Positions 1-12,361 of a stretch of DNA of 59,083 nucleotides are shown here, piece after piece (positions within the stretch are counted from its first letter, which is position 1; each line of letters starts with the position of its first letter). This DNA comes from Sandaracinaceae bacterium (GTDB lineage: Bacteria; Myxococcota_A; Polyangia; Polyangiales; Sandaracinaceae), in contig JAVJQK010000067.1 in NCBI GenBank assembly GCA_040218145.1, positions 1 through 59,083 of the forward strand, given 5' to 3'. A program made the translations under genes and the position numbers. A model generated the notes under the pieces. The model was not told the origin of the DNA. It worked only from the letters and a program-made list of their open reading frames with translations, and did not search any database.

Positions 1-195
1 ACGCGCAAACAGTCGCCGCGCGTGCCGACCGATGGGGACACGAAGGCGAAGCGGCTGGTGACGCTGCGCGGTGAGCGGGAGGTCCCGCCGCGCGTGAACG
101 CGCCGGAGCCGCCGCGCGAGGACATCGACCCGAGCGCACCCACTCGCGACGAGCGCGACCGGGGCGAGCCTCCGGACGAACCCGGCGACAAGTAG
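1..195 (+). CDS. C-terminal end of an unidentified protein (5' end outside window)
   Basis: An open frame runs from the first base to a TAG at 193-195 and encodes 64 residues. They are rich in Arg, Pro, Asp and Glu and have no hydrophobic segment, so this looks like a disordered C-terminal tail. A strong hairpin follows the stop at once, which supports a real gene end. No family could be recognised from the tail alone. Confidence 0.5.
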   Translation, partial: TRKQSPRVPTDGDTKAKRLVTLRGEREVPPRVNAPEPPREDIDPSAPTRDERDRGEPPDEPGDK

Positions 196-200
196 GCTCC

Positions 201-229
201 GCGCGGCTCGATGACGACTCGAGCCGCGC
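201..229 (+). terminator. Perfect 10-bp stem hairpin after the first gene
   Basis: The arms at 201-210 and 220-229 are perfectly complementary around a 9-nt loop, 5 bp after the TAG at 195. No strong T-tract follows, so termination is inferred from position and stem strength. The rest of 230-452 shows no convincing gene. Confidence 0.5.
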
Positions 230-452
230 ACACTTGCGTCCGTCCGGAGGCCTCTCGCGGACAAATCCGCTAACTGTGTACGAAATGGCGTCAGCTGACC
301 GAGAACGACGGCCGAGCTCACACCGCTGACGGCGTCGCTCCCCGAAAGTCGGCCCGACTGGCGCCCGCGGCGCCTCCGCGAGGAGCGGCGGTGGGGAGTA
401 CCCGGGCAGATCCAGAGGAGCACCCGAGCAGATCGAGATGCCGGCTCCCGGC

Positions 453-2072
453 TCACCGGCTGGGCGGGGTCATCGGCCGACCCCGAGCCCGCTCGGGAGG
501 TGGCTCGTGCTCCGGCTGCACATCGTCGAGCGGGACGATCCAGTCTGCGTGGCCGAACCACGGGTACGAAACGGTCAGGAGGTCGACGTCGGGGTCGACC
601 AGCGGCTGGGTCGGGCGCCCGTTCAGCGAGGCCATCGCGACGGCGCGCACCTCCACCCGCCGTCCCTCGGCTCGATAGCGCTCGCCGAGCCAGCGGGCGT
701 ACTGGACGATCATCACGGGGGAGCCGCGAAGCTTGCGGTACTGACGACTCGTGAGGTCTCTCCGAGGCTCGACGTGCGTGATCTCGCCCGTGGCCGTGTC
801 GGTGACCATGAACCGCACGCGGCCGCGCTTGCTGCGGAGCTTCATGTGCCAGGAATAGAGATGGCCCTCCTCCGTCCAGTGGACGTGGCCGGGGATCAGA
901 AGGTGACGAAACGGGAGGAAGACCTGCACCGCGACCCACGCCGCGAGCGCCCACATGAGCGCTCGGGGAAGTCGCGACCGAGGCTTCGACTCCGGACGAG
1001 CGAGAGCGGGCTCGCGACCGCGAATCGTCCTCCACCAGAGCACGAGGTCCGCGCCGAGGACGCCCCCTCCGAACGCCCCGACGAAGCCGTGCACGGGCGA
1101 ATAGGAGCTCGGCAGGTAGCTCCCCGCCATGGCCCCGAGGACCGCCCCCAGCAAGAGCCCGAGGATGCGCGGGAGGTCGCCAGCACGCAGGTCGGCCAGC
1201 AGACGCTTCGGCCAGTCCGCCGGAAAGAACAGGGTCGTCGCGCCGATCATGGCCCACGGGAAGACGCCGATGCTGAACAGTCCGGCGTTCATCACGTGAA
1301 AGAGCACCACCGCACCGTATGCGGGGGCTCGCGTCTTCCTGTTCAGCACCAGGAACACGACCGAGAGATCGAGCAGGAGCCCCATCCACGCCATCGCCGT
1401 CGCCGCCGCGGGGCCCGACGCGAGCAGGGGACCGATGAGGGGGAAGTCGCCCTCGTCGGAGAGCCAGTCGGCGAGCGGGAAGCCGCGCAGCCAGTCGATG
1501 TTCAGCTTGGCGATGCCCCCGAAGACGTAGGGCACGGCGATCTGGAAGCGGAGCAGGTAGAAGGCCCACCCAGGCACGGTCGCGGACGGCTCCACGCGCC
1601 CGAGCCGCGCGTCGAGGGACAGCGCGCGGTGGGCAGGCACGATGGCCATCAGCATGGCCACCAGCACCAGCAGGTACATGTGGTTCAGGTACCGGGCGCG
1701 CTCCATCAAGAAGATCCACGAGAGCCCGGTCGCGAGCACGACCGCGGAGACGCGATAGAAGAGCCCGAGGCCGACGAGCGCGCCCGAGATGCCAACCACC
1801 GCGAAGCCGACCGTGGTCCACGGCTCGGGCAGCGGCTGCACCCACTCGAAGGGCCAGTACGAGAAGTGGAGCTCCGGCTCGACGAAGTGCGTGTCGATCC
1901 ACCCGTGGTCGAAGAAGCGCCAGATCTCCCACGCCATGAGCGTCCCGAACAGGATCCGGAAGAGGGCGAGGTTGGCAGCGTCGACCGGCCGGGAGAGTGA
2001 CTCGAGACAGCGACGGAGGCCAAACGCCGAGCGCGGGGTCGAGGCCCCCTCCTCGCTGGCTTCAGACCGCAT
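453..2072 (-). CDS. HTTM / vitamin K-dependent gamma-carboxylase-like membrane protein
   Basis: This 539-residue protein has about eight membrane segments in its first 390 residues and a soluble C-terminal part. It looks like a full-length relative of vitamin K-dependent gamma-glutamyl carboxylase, the integral membrane enzyme that converts Glu to Gla. Motifs seen are an NH-MYL segment (His about 131), GGIAKLNIDWL with Lys about 189 where the human enzyme has its catalytic-base lysine, GHLYSW-MKL near residue 400, and a C-terminal DPDVDLL segment. All of these resemble the animal enzyme from memory. ATG at 2072 is preferred over an in-frame GTG at 2075. The natural substrate is unknown, and many bacterial HTTM proteins may not be carboxylases. 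Confidence 0.8.
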   Translation of the reverse strand: MRSEASEEGASTPRSAFGLRRCLESLSRPVDAANLALFRILFGTLMAWEIWRFFDHGWIDTHFVEPELHFSYWPFEWVQPLPEPWTTVGFAVVGISGALVGLGLFYRVSAVVLATGLSWIFLMERARYLNHMYLLVLVAMLMAIVPAHRALSLDARLGRVEPSATVPGWAFYLLRFQIAVPYVFGGIAKLNIDWLRGFPLADWLSDEGDFPLIGPLLASGPAAATAMAWMGLLLDLSVVFLVLNRKTRAPAYGAVVLFHVMNAGLFSIGVFPWAMIGATTLFFPADWPKRLLADLRAGDLPRILGLLLGAVLGAMAGSYLPSSYSPVHGFVGAFGGGVLGADLVLWWRTIRGREPALARPESKPRSRLPRALMWALAAWVAVQVFLPFRHLLIPGHVHWTEEGHLYSWHMKLRSKRGRVRFMVTDTATGEITHVEPRRDLTSRQYRKLRGSPVMIVQYARWLGERYRAEGRRVEVRAVAMASLNGRPTQPLVDPDVDLLTVSYPWFGHADWIVPLDDVQPEHEPPPERARGRPMTPPSR

Positions 2073-2205
2073 CACGCGGAGCCGATGATTGGCAAGAGCA
2101 CTTCATGTGTCGAGGTGTGACCTCCGGAGGCGCGCCGCCTCGCGGCATCCTGGCAGGAGTGTCCGCGAGCCTACCCGATCAATCGGCCTCGCCGACATTC
2201 GACCT

Positions 2206-2225
2206 CCGCCTGCCGGCGGCTTTTT
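2206..2225 (+). terminator. Terminator-like hairpin with T5 upstream of the Cys-rich lipoprotein gene
   Basis: A CCGCC/GGCGG stem with a 4-nt loop is followed after one C by five T residues on the plus strand, 58 bp before the ATG at 2284. It could end transcripts that run antisense to the carboxylase-like gene, or act as a leader attenuator. No plus-strand gene ends just upstream. Confidence 0.4.
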
Positions 2226-2283
2226 CGTACGCTGTGCGATTCACCCCGGGGTCTCGGCCTCCCGCACCGCTACGGTCCGACGG

Positions 2284-3147
2284 ATGACTCTCGTTGCCTT
2301 CACGCCCGATCGATTCGCCGCCCCGCTCGTCGCGGGCTGGCTGGTGTGCGTCGCGATCGGATGCGCCGACGATCGGACGGTCGAGAGCGACGCGATGATC
2401 ACCTTCGAGACCCCGGACGGAGGCGCCGCCGAGGACGCGAGCCGTCCCCCCGAACCCAGCGTCGGGGACGCGTGCGAGGTCGACGAAGACTGCCCCGAAG
2501 ACGCGCCGATCTGCCTGATCTCCGAGGCGTACCGGGGCGGCTACTGCACCGACATCTGTCCGGAGGAGGGCGCGAACACCTGCCCGGCCGGCAGCCACTG
2601 CACGCCGATCGACTTCCGCACGCGCGTGTGCCTGCTCGAGTGCGATCCACGCGCCGAGAAGGAGTGCCGCCCGGGCTACGGCTGCGCCGAGGGCGGACCG
2701 GACGCGTCGGTGTGCGCGCCCGGCTGCGATCTCGACTCGGACTGCCCCGACGGCCTGCTGTGCAACGCGGACGACGGCACGCTCGGCGAGGGACGGTGCT
2801 ACGACCCCGACGCGGCGCTGGGCGATCCGTGCACGGAGCCCGAGGACTGCGACGCCGACGGCTGGTGCGTACGCGAGCGCGACCGCGGCTGGCCCGGCGG
2901 CGCCTGCACGATCTTCCGCTGCAACGAGGTCGACGACACGGGCTGCGAGGGCGACGCGCACTGCGTCTTCCACTTCTACCGCGACCCGATCTGCGTGGAC
3001 GGCTGCGAGGCCGACGCGGACTGCCGCTCCGGCTACGCGTGCCGCCCCGACGAGACCTACCCCGACCGCAACATTTGCATGCCGAGCTGTCAGGCCACCG
3101 ACTGCGCGGAGCTCACCTGCAACACCGACACCGGTTTCTGTGAGTAG
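2284..3147 (+). CDS. Cys-rich secreted lipoprotein
   Basis: The product is 287 residues. ATG at 2284 was chosen over in-frame upstream codons because a lipoprotein signal follows directly: a hydrophobic stretch ending VAIGC. After an acidic linker come repeated Cys-rich units of the form C-x-x-D-x-D-C-x-x-G/D-x-x-C, about 28 Cys in all, which probably form disulfide knots outside the cytoplasm. Similar units recur in other lipoproteins of this window. The function is unknown. The 3' end overlaps the convergent ferritin-like gene by 58 bp. Confidence 0.8.
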   Translation: MTLVAFTPDRFAAPLVAGWLVCVAIGCADDRTVESDAMITFETPDGGAAEDASRPPEPSVGDACEVDEDCPEDAPICLISEAYRGGYCTDICPEEGANTCPAGSHCTPIDFRTRVCLLECDPRAEKECRPGYGCAEGGPDASVCAPGCDLDSDCPDGLLCNADDGTLGEGRCYDPDAALGDPCTEPEDCDADGWCVRERDRGWPGGACTIFRCNEVDDTGCEGDAHCVFHFYRDPICVDGCEADADCRSGYACRPDETYPDRNICMPSCQATDCAELTCNTDTGFCE

Positions 3148-4139
3148 CGCGTGAGCAACGCCGCGAGGCGCCGCTCGACCTCGGCGCGCGTCTCCTCGTG
3201 CGCGTCGGTGAGATCGGCACGCGTGGGCAAGCCGTGCGCGGCCAGCGACCCGGGCAGGAGCGCCTCGCTCGTCATGCGGCGCGGGAGCCGCTGCGCACGG
3301 AGGCGCCGCGCGACGGGCGCGCCGCCCGCATCGAGACAGAACCGCAAGATCTCCCACGCCAGCTCGGCGTGACCCCGCTCGTCGTCCGCGATGGTCTCGA
3401 GCGCCTCGACCACGACTGGGTCCACCGCGCGCCCCGAGCCGACACGCGCGAGCGCGGCCGCTACGCCCTCCCCCAGACACCCGTCGAGCAGGGTCTCGAC
3501 GGCCAGCCCGGGGAGCGAGCCGTCTCGCTTCCCGGCGGCGGGCATCTCCAGCGCGGCCGGGCCGATCGGGCGACCCGCGTACGCCCCGGCGATCCCGAAC
3601 GCTCTCTGGGCGTGGTCGATCTCTTCGATCGCCGCGCGGTGACACTGCGCGATGAGGGAGGGCGGCGCGCCCGCGGCGAGCAGCCGCTGCGAGAGGTCCG
3701 CGAACGCACCGACCGACGCGTGCTCGTCGCGCGCGACCTCCGTCCACGCCGCGGCGAGAGTCTCCCGCGCCATCGGCTCGAGCGCATCGACGTCCGGCGC
3801 CGCTCCCCCCATCCAATCGTCGCGCCGGCGAGCGCCCGCCTCGAGCCGACGGCCCGCTCGTCGCCAGGGGCGCCCGTGCGCATGGCTGAGCGCCTCTACG
3901 AACCAGGCCAGGAAGCCACAACCCATGGCCAGCGACACCAGGCAGCCCAGCGCCCAGCCGTGGCGCGGCGCCGGCCGGCTCGAGCGAGGCGCGGGGGGAG
4001 GCGATCGCTCGGGCGGAGGCGCTTTCGGAGGGGCAGGCGCGGTCGGCGCTCGATATGGCTCCGGCGCGGGCCTCGACGGCTCGGCTCCATGAGGGAGCCG
4101 ACAGAGGGTTCGCTTCCACCAGCGCTCGAGGCATCGCAT
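3090..4139 (-). CDS. Ferritin-like domain protein with N-terminal membrane anchor
   Basis: The protein is 349 residues from the ATG at 4139. A Pro-rich N-terminal region is followed by one hydrophobic segment ([18 protein letters not shown]) and then a helical domain. That domain carries [16 protein letters not shown] and [11 protein letters not shown], the Glu/His pattern of a di-iron ferritin-like four-helix bundle. This architecture is common in myxobacterial proteins annotated only as ferritin-like. Iron binding is inferred from the motifs; the reaction and substrate are unknown. The gene ends inside the 3' end of the convergent lipoprotein gene. Confidence 0.75.
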   Translation of the reverse strand: MRCLERWWKRTLCRLPHGAEPSRPAPEPYRAPTAPAPPKAPPPERSPPPAPRSSRPAPRHGWALGCLVSLAMGCGFLAWFVEALSHAHGRPWRRAGRRLEAGARRRDDWMGGAAPDVDALEPMARETLAAAWTEVARDEHASVGAFADLSQRLLAAGAPPSLIAQCHRAAIEEIDHAQRAFGIAGAYAGRPIGPAALEMPAAGKRDGSLPGLAVETLLDGCLGEGVAAALARVGSGRAVDPVVVEALETIADDERGHAELAWEILRFCLDAGGAPVARRLRAQRLPRRMTSEALLPGSLAAHGLPTRADLTDAHEETRAEVERRLAALLTRYSQKPVSVLQVSSAQSVA

Positions 4140-4260
4140 GCCGGGACACGTGGCAGCGCGCGTGCCGCCCGGGAACACACCGCTCGCGGCGCTCGGCCTG
4201 GCGCCCCTCCGAGTCGCGCCGTGCACGACACGTACGCGCCACGGACATTCGGCGCACCAA

Positions 4261-4293
4261 CGAGAAACGCCGGCTCCCCGAGGGGAACCGGCG
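4261..4293 (-). terminator. Rho-independent terminator of hppA
   Basis: Read on the minus strand, an 11-bp stem with one internal mismatch (CGCCGG plus a C/G-rich extension, 2-nt turn) is followed by TTTCTCG. It lies about 25 bp after the hppA stop and separates hppA from the next minus-strand gene. Confidence 0.8.
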
Positions 4294-4317
4294 CTCGGTG
4301 TCTCGTCTGGCTTCGGC

Positions 4318-6453
<2,136 letters not shown>

Positions 6454-6674
6454 TGGAGATTCCTCTATGCGCGGGCCACCCGTCCGTTCCTGGAGGGCCG
6501 TTCCGGGAGTAGGTGGCCGCGTTCTTACGAAAAGCCCTAGAAAATCAGTGGCGGATGATGCACGAGGGGATCAGGCCGCACCGGCGGGCGGCCGGGTTCT
6601 AGCGGATCCGCGGGATCACGCAAAGCGAAATCGAGAGCCCGACCCGCGGCCTCCGGCCCGCCTTGGGAGCGGTC

Positions 6675-7601
6675 TCAGCCGCGCGCTTCGGCGATCGCCG
6701 CGCGGGCCGCCTCGAAGTCGCCCGGCCCCTGCACGCTGACGCAGGGCACGTCCTTGGCGATCCGCTTGATCATGCCCTTCAGGGCCGATCCCGCGCCGAT
6801 CTCCACGAACAGGCCGACTCCGTCCGCCACCATGCGCTCGACCGACTCGGTCCAGCGCACGGGGCGGGCCACCTGGCGGCGCAGGGCGTCGCGCGCCTCG
6901 TCCGCGGTGCGGACGGGCACGGCGTCCACGTTGACGTAGACGGGGAGCGCGGGGTCGACGAAGGCGATCTCGGCCAGGTGCGGAGTCAGCGCCTCCTCGG
7001 CCGGCTTCATCATCGAGCAGTGGAAGGGCGCGCTCACCGGGAGCGGCATCGCCCTCCCCTTGAGCTCCTTCATCTTGGCGCCCGCGGCCTCCACCGCGGC
7101 GACCTCGCCCGCGATGACGACCTGGCCCGGCGAGTTGTAGTTCACCGGCTCGACGATCCCGTCGGTCTCCTCGCAGATCTGGCGGACCTGCGCGTCCTCG
7201 AGCTTGAGGATGGCGGCCATCGCGCCGACGCCGACGGGCACCGCGTCCTGCATGAACTGGCCGCGCTTGCGCACCAGCCGCACCGCGTCCTCGAAGCGCA
7301 GCGAGCCGGCGCAGACGTGCGCGCTGTACTCGCCGAGGCTGTGCCCCGCGGTGACGTCCGGCGCCTCGCCGAAGGCGCGCAGGAGCGCGACCGAGTTGGT
7401 GAGGATGGCCGGCTGGGTGTTGGCGGTGAGCTTCAGCGCCTCCTCCGGCCCCTCGAAGCAGAGCTTGCTCAGCGGCTCGCCGAGCGCGCGATCCGCCGCC
7501 TCGAACACCAAGCGCGCGGGCTCGGACGCGTCGAACGCCTCCTTGCCCATGCCGACCTTTTGCGACCCCTGACCGGGGAACACGAACGCGACCTTCGCCA
7601 T
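6675..7601 (-). CDS. fabD: Malonyl-CoA:ACP transacylase
   Basis: This 308-residue enzyme moves malonyl from CoA to acyl carrier protein, the entry step of fatty acid synthesis in the cytoplasm. It has the N-terminal FPGQGSQ oxyanion-hole motif (8-14), the nucleophile elbow GHSLGEYSA with Ser88, and the His-bearing SAPFHCSM. The length is normal for FabD. It lies 10 bp after the stop of the upstream minus-strand gene, so the two are probably cotranscribed. It is not next to other fab genes here. A polyketide-cluster transacylase is possible but nothing nearby supports that. Confidence 0.95.
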   Translation of the reverse strand: MAKVAFVFPGQGSQKVGMGKEAFDASEPARLVFEAADRALGEPLSKLCFEGPEEALKLTANTQPAILTNSVALLRAFGEAPDVTAGHSLGEYSAHVCAGSLRFEDAVRLVRKRGQFMQDAVPVGVGAMAAILKLEDAQVRQICEETDGIVEPVNYNSPGQVVIAGEVAAVEAAGAKMKELKGRAMPLPVSAPFHCSMMKPAEEALTPHLAEIAFVDPALPVYVNVDAVPVRTADEARDALRRQVARPVRWTESVERMVADGVGLFVEIGAGSALKGMIKRIAKDVPCVSVQGPGDFEAARAAIAEARG

Positions 7602-7611
7602 GGGCGGGGTC

Positions 7612-8220
7612 TTAGCCGCGGAAGGAATGCTCGTGCAACCGCTCCAGCACGAAGTAGTTCGTCGGGATGCGCAGGCCGAGGATGTTCAGGTACGCCTTGC
7701 CCAGCAGGAGATCCGGGTCGTCCGGGTAGACCTGCACGACGTAGTCGCGGAGCGGCGGCCCGAAGAGGCCGTTGCCCCCGAGCGAGTAGTCGAGCAGGAG
7801 CGCGTTCGGATACTTGTCATCCCGGCTGCCCTCGACCACTCGGTGCACGCGGTAGAACCCGAAGCGCTTGGGGTTCTCCTTGGACGGCTCGAGCTGGTGC
7901 GGCGCGTCGTCGGCGTCGTTCTTCGCCGGGATGTTGTAGCCCTGGATGAAGGGCTCCGGGCCCTTCGCGCTCCGGGCCGGCCCCTCGAAGAAGCCCTTCA
8001 CGAACTTCCGGATGCCGATCAGGCGGTAGATGGGCGGCGTGTTGCCGCCGCGAAACTCCCAGCCCGCGAGGTCGTCGAACTTCGGCGCGACGCCGTTCCG
8101 CATGATCAGCTCGCGCTGACCGTTCGACATGTCCCGGAGGATCCCGAGCCAGTCGTAGCGATCCCCGGCGGGGGTGAGCGCGGCCTTCGGCCGCTCGGCG
8201 AGGGCGGTGGAGGAGCTCAT
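7612..8220 (-). CDS. Uncharacterised 202-residue protein upstream of fabD
   Basis: A soluble protein with no signal peptide or membrane segment. Codon usage matches the neighbours and the ATG start at 8220 is clear. The sequence is well structured, with aromatic and charged blocks such as GFYRVHRVV, NALLLDYSLGGNG and LRDYVVQVYPDDPDLLLGKAYLNI, so it is almost certainly a folded protein. I do not recognise the family. The 10-bp gap to fabD suggests one operon, which hints at but does not prove a lipid-related role. Confidence 0.75.
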   Translation of the reverse strand: MSSSTALAERPKAALTPAGDRYDWLGILRDMSNGQRELIMRNGVAPKFDDLAGWEFRGGNTPPIYRLIGIRKFVKGFFEGPARSAKGPEPFIQGYNIPAKNDADDAPHQLEPSKENPKRFGFYRVHRVVEGSRDDKYPNALLLDYSLGGNGLFGPPLRDYVVQVYPDDPDLLLGKAYLNILGLRIPTNYFVLERLHEHSFRG

Positions 8221-8268
8221 CGGGGCGAGAGGCTAAACCAGTTCGAGGCGCCTGTCACGCCGACGAGA

Positions 8269-8709
8269 TCAGCCCGCGTGCTTCTCGATGAGGCCGCCGA
8301 GCCGGGGCACCGCCGCCTCGACGTGACCCTTCGCCGTGCCGCGGAGCTTGGAGTAGGTCTTCTTCACCAGCTTGTTGGTGCTGCGCTCCGCCTTGCCGTC
8401 CGTGATGGCGAGCAGCCCCTCGGCGACGCGGCCCTTGTTGGCGATGAAGTGCGGCCCGACCGGCTTCTCGTTGGCCATCGCCTCCTGGTAGACGGGGTCG
8501 ACCGCGTCGGCGAACTCGGGAAGCAGGTCGTGCACGACCTTCTTCACGAACCCGGGCTTCACGCCCTGCACGGCCTTGTACCCGGCCTTGAGCGCCATCC
8601 CGCTGAGGCCTCCCTTGTCGGCGACCTCCGCGTCGATGAGCTGGAGGCAGTCGTCGACGACCTGCGACTTCTTCGCGGGGCTGTTGAGCACTTCGGCGAG
8701 CTTCGTCAT
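8269..8709 (-). CDS. Small uncharacterised soluble protein (DUF6918-like)
   Basis: This 146-residue, largely helical and Lys-rich protein starts with ATG at 8709. A longer reading frame runs upstream only because it shadows the TSP3-repeat gene. The pattern VVDDCLQLIDAEVADKGGLSG followed by AGYKAVQ-VKPGFV and LLPEFADAVDP resembles a domain of unknown function that I recall as DUF6918; that assignment is from memory and uncertain. No catalytic motif, signal or membrane segment is seen. It follows the TSP3 gene by 53 bp on the same strand. Confidence 0.7.
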   Translation of the reverse strand: MTKLAEVLNSPAKKSQVVDDCLQLIDAEVADKGGLSGMALKAGYKAVQGVKPGFVKKVVHDLLPEFADAVDPVYQEAMANEKPVGPHFIANKGRVAEGLLAITDGKAERSTNKLVKKTYSKLRGTAKGHVEAAVPRLGGLIEKHAG

Positions 8710-8762
8710 GGAGCCGTCTTTAGCCACGAACGTCCGGCTGTCGAGCCGAGAGGAGGGCTCGC

Positions 8763-10289
<1,527 letters not shown>

Positions 10290-10348
10290 GCAGCGCGGAT
10301 GCTATTCGACTCTCACTCGATGAGCGAGCAACGGACTCGTTAGGAGCG

Positions 10349-11650
10349 ATGTCAGTCCGGTTCTTCCGTCCAGGCGCCCGGGCGATGTACGCTGCGCCCG
10401 TGGCGGAGCCGACCGACCTCGTCGTGATCGGGCCCGACGGCAGCGTGCGTGTCGCGGGTCGAGGCGCGGAGCGGAGGCTCCGGGATCGTCCGGGGCGCTA
10501 TCGCCTCGTGGTCGACGCGCCGGGTCTGCTCATCCTCAAGGGGGAGGAGGAGGGCGCGGACGGATCGCGTGGCGCGCGCGTGGCGATGGCCGGCGAGCTG
10601 CTCAGCCGCAACTCCGCGCTCGAGGTGCTCAACCTGGTGGCGAGCGCCAACTGGCGGGGCGAGCTGCACATCCTCACCGAGGACGCCCACCGGACCCTCG
10701 CCATCGATCAGGGCGCGCTGAAGTACGCCCACAGCGACCACCCCGACGACCGACTCGGGCAGGTCCTCTACCGCAACGGGACCATCAGCCGCGCGCAGCT
10801 CGACGCGCTGCTGCGCGAGGTCGGCCCCGAGAAGCGGCTGGGGCAGCTGCTCATCGACCGGGAGCTCATCTCGCAAGAGAAGCTCTTCTCGGAGCTTCAG
10901 AAGCAGGTCGAGCAGATCTTCTTCTCCGCGCTGCTCGCGCGCTCGGGCCACTACGTCTTCGCGGTGCTCGGCGAGGGCGCCGAGCCGCCCCACCACACCG
11001 TGCACCTGCCCGTGCAGGCGCTGCTGATGGAGGGCGTGCAGCGCATCGACGAGATGGCGCTGTTCCGGGAGCGCATCCCGCACGACGACGTCTGCCCGGT
11101 GGTCCAGCCGAAAGCCACGCAGCTCACCCTCGACGGCAACGCGCAGCTCATCCTCACCTACGCGGACGGCCACCGCACCATCGAGGACATCGCGCGGGAG
11201 ACGGGGCTCGGTCAGTTCATGACCATCAAGGGCCTCTACGGGATGCTCCAGCAGGGCGGCGTCGTGCTGAAGGCCCGGAAGACGGTCGACGCGGCGGCGG
11301 TGAAGCGGCTGGTGTGGGCGTTCAACGACGTGCTGCGAGACATCTTCATGGCCGTCGCGACCTACGGCGGCATCGACCAGACCCGCTCCACCCTCGAGGC
11401 GTGGATCGCGGGCAGCGGCTACGGGCCGATCTTCGGCGAGCAGGTCGAGGAGGACGGCTCGATCTCGGTGCTGCGCACGGTGCAGGCGATGGGCGAGGTC
11501 GACATCGAGAACCCGATGGAGGCGCTCCACCAGGCGCTGCACGAGCTGAGCGCGTTCGCGCTCTTCGCCGCGACGACCACGCTGCCCCGCGACCAGGAGC
11601 TCGCGCTCTCGCGCGACGTGAACACGCGGCTGAAGCGCATCCGGATCTGA
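10349..11650 (+). CDS. DUF4388 domain protein (myxobacterial regulatory/adaptor type)
   Basis: This is a 433-residue soluble protein. The segment from about residue 80 (MAGELLSRNSALEVLNLVASANWRGEL) matches the DUF4388 (PATAN-like) domain, which is common in Myxococcota and often tied to signalling or gliding regulation. A central helical part contains GQLLIDRELISQEKL and QVEQIFFSALL, and the C-terminal third is unassigned. ATG at 10349 has TAGGAG very close upstream. ATG at 10385 and a nearby GTG are alternatives, so the first 12-19 residues are unsure. It ends 2 bp before the DUF71 gene, which suggests coupled translation. Confidence 0.8.
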   Translation: MSVRFFRPGARAMYAAPVAEPTDLVVIGPDGSVRVAGRGAERRLRDRPGRYRLVVDAPGLLILKGEEEGADGSRGARVAMAGELLSRNSALEVLNLVASANWRGELHILTEDAHRTLAIDQGALKYAHSDHPDDRLGQVLYRNGTISRAQLDALLREVGPEKRLGQLLIDRELISQEKLFSELQKQVEQIFFSALLARSGHYVFAVLGEGAEPPHHTVHLPVQALLMEGVQRIDEMALFRERIPHDDVCPVVQPKATQLTLDGNAQLILTYADGHRTIEDIARETGLGQFMTIKGLYGMLQQGGVVLKARKTVDAAAVKRLVWAFNDVLRDIFMAVATYGGIDQTRSTLEAWIAGSGYGPIFGEQVEEDGSISVLRTVQAMGEVDIENPMEALHQALHELSAFALFAATTTLPRDQELALSRDVNTRLKRIRI

Positions 11651-11652
11651 GC

Positions 11653-12315
11653 GTGACGAAGACCGTCCTGAGCTGGAGCAGCGGGAAGGACTCCGCGTGG
11701 GCGCTGCACGTGCTGCGGCAGGATCCGTCGGTGGAGGTCATCGGCCTGCTCACCACGCTGAACCGCGAGGCGGATCGGGTCGCGATGCACGGCGTCCGCC
11801 GCGCCCTGCTCGAGCGGCAGGCCGAGGCGGCCGGGCTGCCCGTGGACGTGGTGGAGCTGCCCTACCCCTGCTCGAACGAGGACTACGAGGCGGCGATGAC
11901 GGGCGCGGTCGACCGGGCGAAGGCGGCGGGCGCCGAGGTCTTCGCGTTCGGCGATCTCTTCCTCGAGGACATCCGCGCCTACCGCGAGGCGCAGCTCGCC
12001 GGGACCGGGCTCGGCGCGGTCTTCCCGCTCTGGGGCCAGGACACGCGCGCGCTCGCGGAGGCGATGATCGACGCCGGGCTCGAGGCGATCGTGACGTGCG
12101 TGGATCCGAAGCAGCTCGATCCGTCCTTCGCGGGCCGGCGCTTCGACCGCGCGCTCCTGCGCGATCTCCCCGCCCACGTCGACCCGTGCGGGGAGAACGG
12201 CGAGCTGCACACGCTGGTCATCGCGGGTCCCATGCTCGAGCGCCCCATCGCGTGCACCGTCGGCGAGGTGGTCGAGCGCGACGGCTTCGTCTACGCCGAC
12301 GTCCTGCCCGCGTGA
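11653..12315 (+). CDS. Diphthine--ammonia ligase-family (DUF71) ATP-binding protein
   Basis: This is a 220-residue protein from a GTG at 11653, 2 bp after the DUF4388 stop. The N-terminal SWSSGKDSAWAL is the PP-loop ATP pyrophosphatase motif. GDLFLEDIRAYRE and the C-terminal CGENGELHTLV are the DUF71/Dph6 signatures. The eukaryotic relative amidates diphthine on EF2. Bacteria lack diphthamide, so the bacterial substrate is unknown and the family name should not be read as a function. The length is typical. Confidence 0.88.
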   Translation: MTKTVLSWSSGKDSAWALHVLRQDPSVEVIGLLTTLNREADRVAMHGVRRALLERQAEAAGLPVDVVELPYPCSNEDYEAAMTGAVDRAKAAGAEVFAFGDLFLEDIRAYREAQLAGTGLGAVFPLWGQDTRALAEAMIDAGLEAIVTCVDPKQLDPSFAGRRFDRALLRDLPAHVDPCGENGELHTLVIAGPMLERPIACTVGEVVERDGFVYADVLPA

Positions 12316-12361
12316 TCATGGCCGGAGGTGGACAGAACGGTGTCCGTGCATACGGAGGAGG

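Noticed and set aside
6675-8220. fabD as part of a polyketide or secondary metabolite cluster
   Set aside because: No ketosynthase, ACP or NRPS genes are nearby, so a housekeeping role is simpler.
11653-12315. Diphthamide synthesis
   Set aside because: Bacteria do not make diphthamide. The DUF71 family name is kept only as a homology label.
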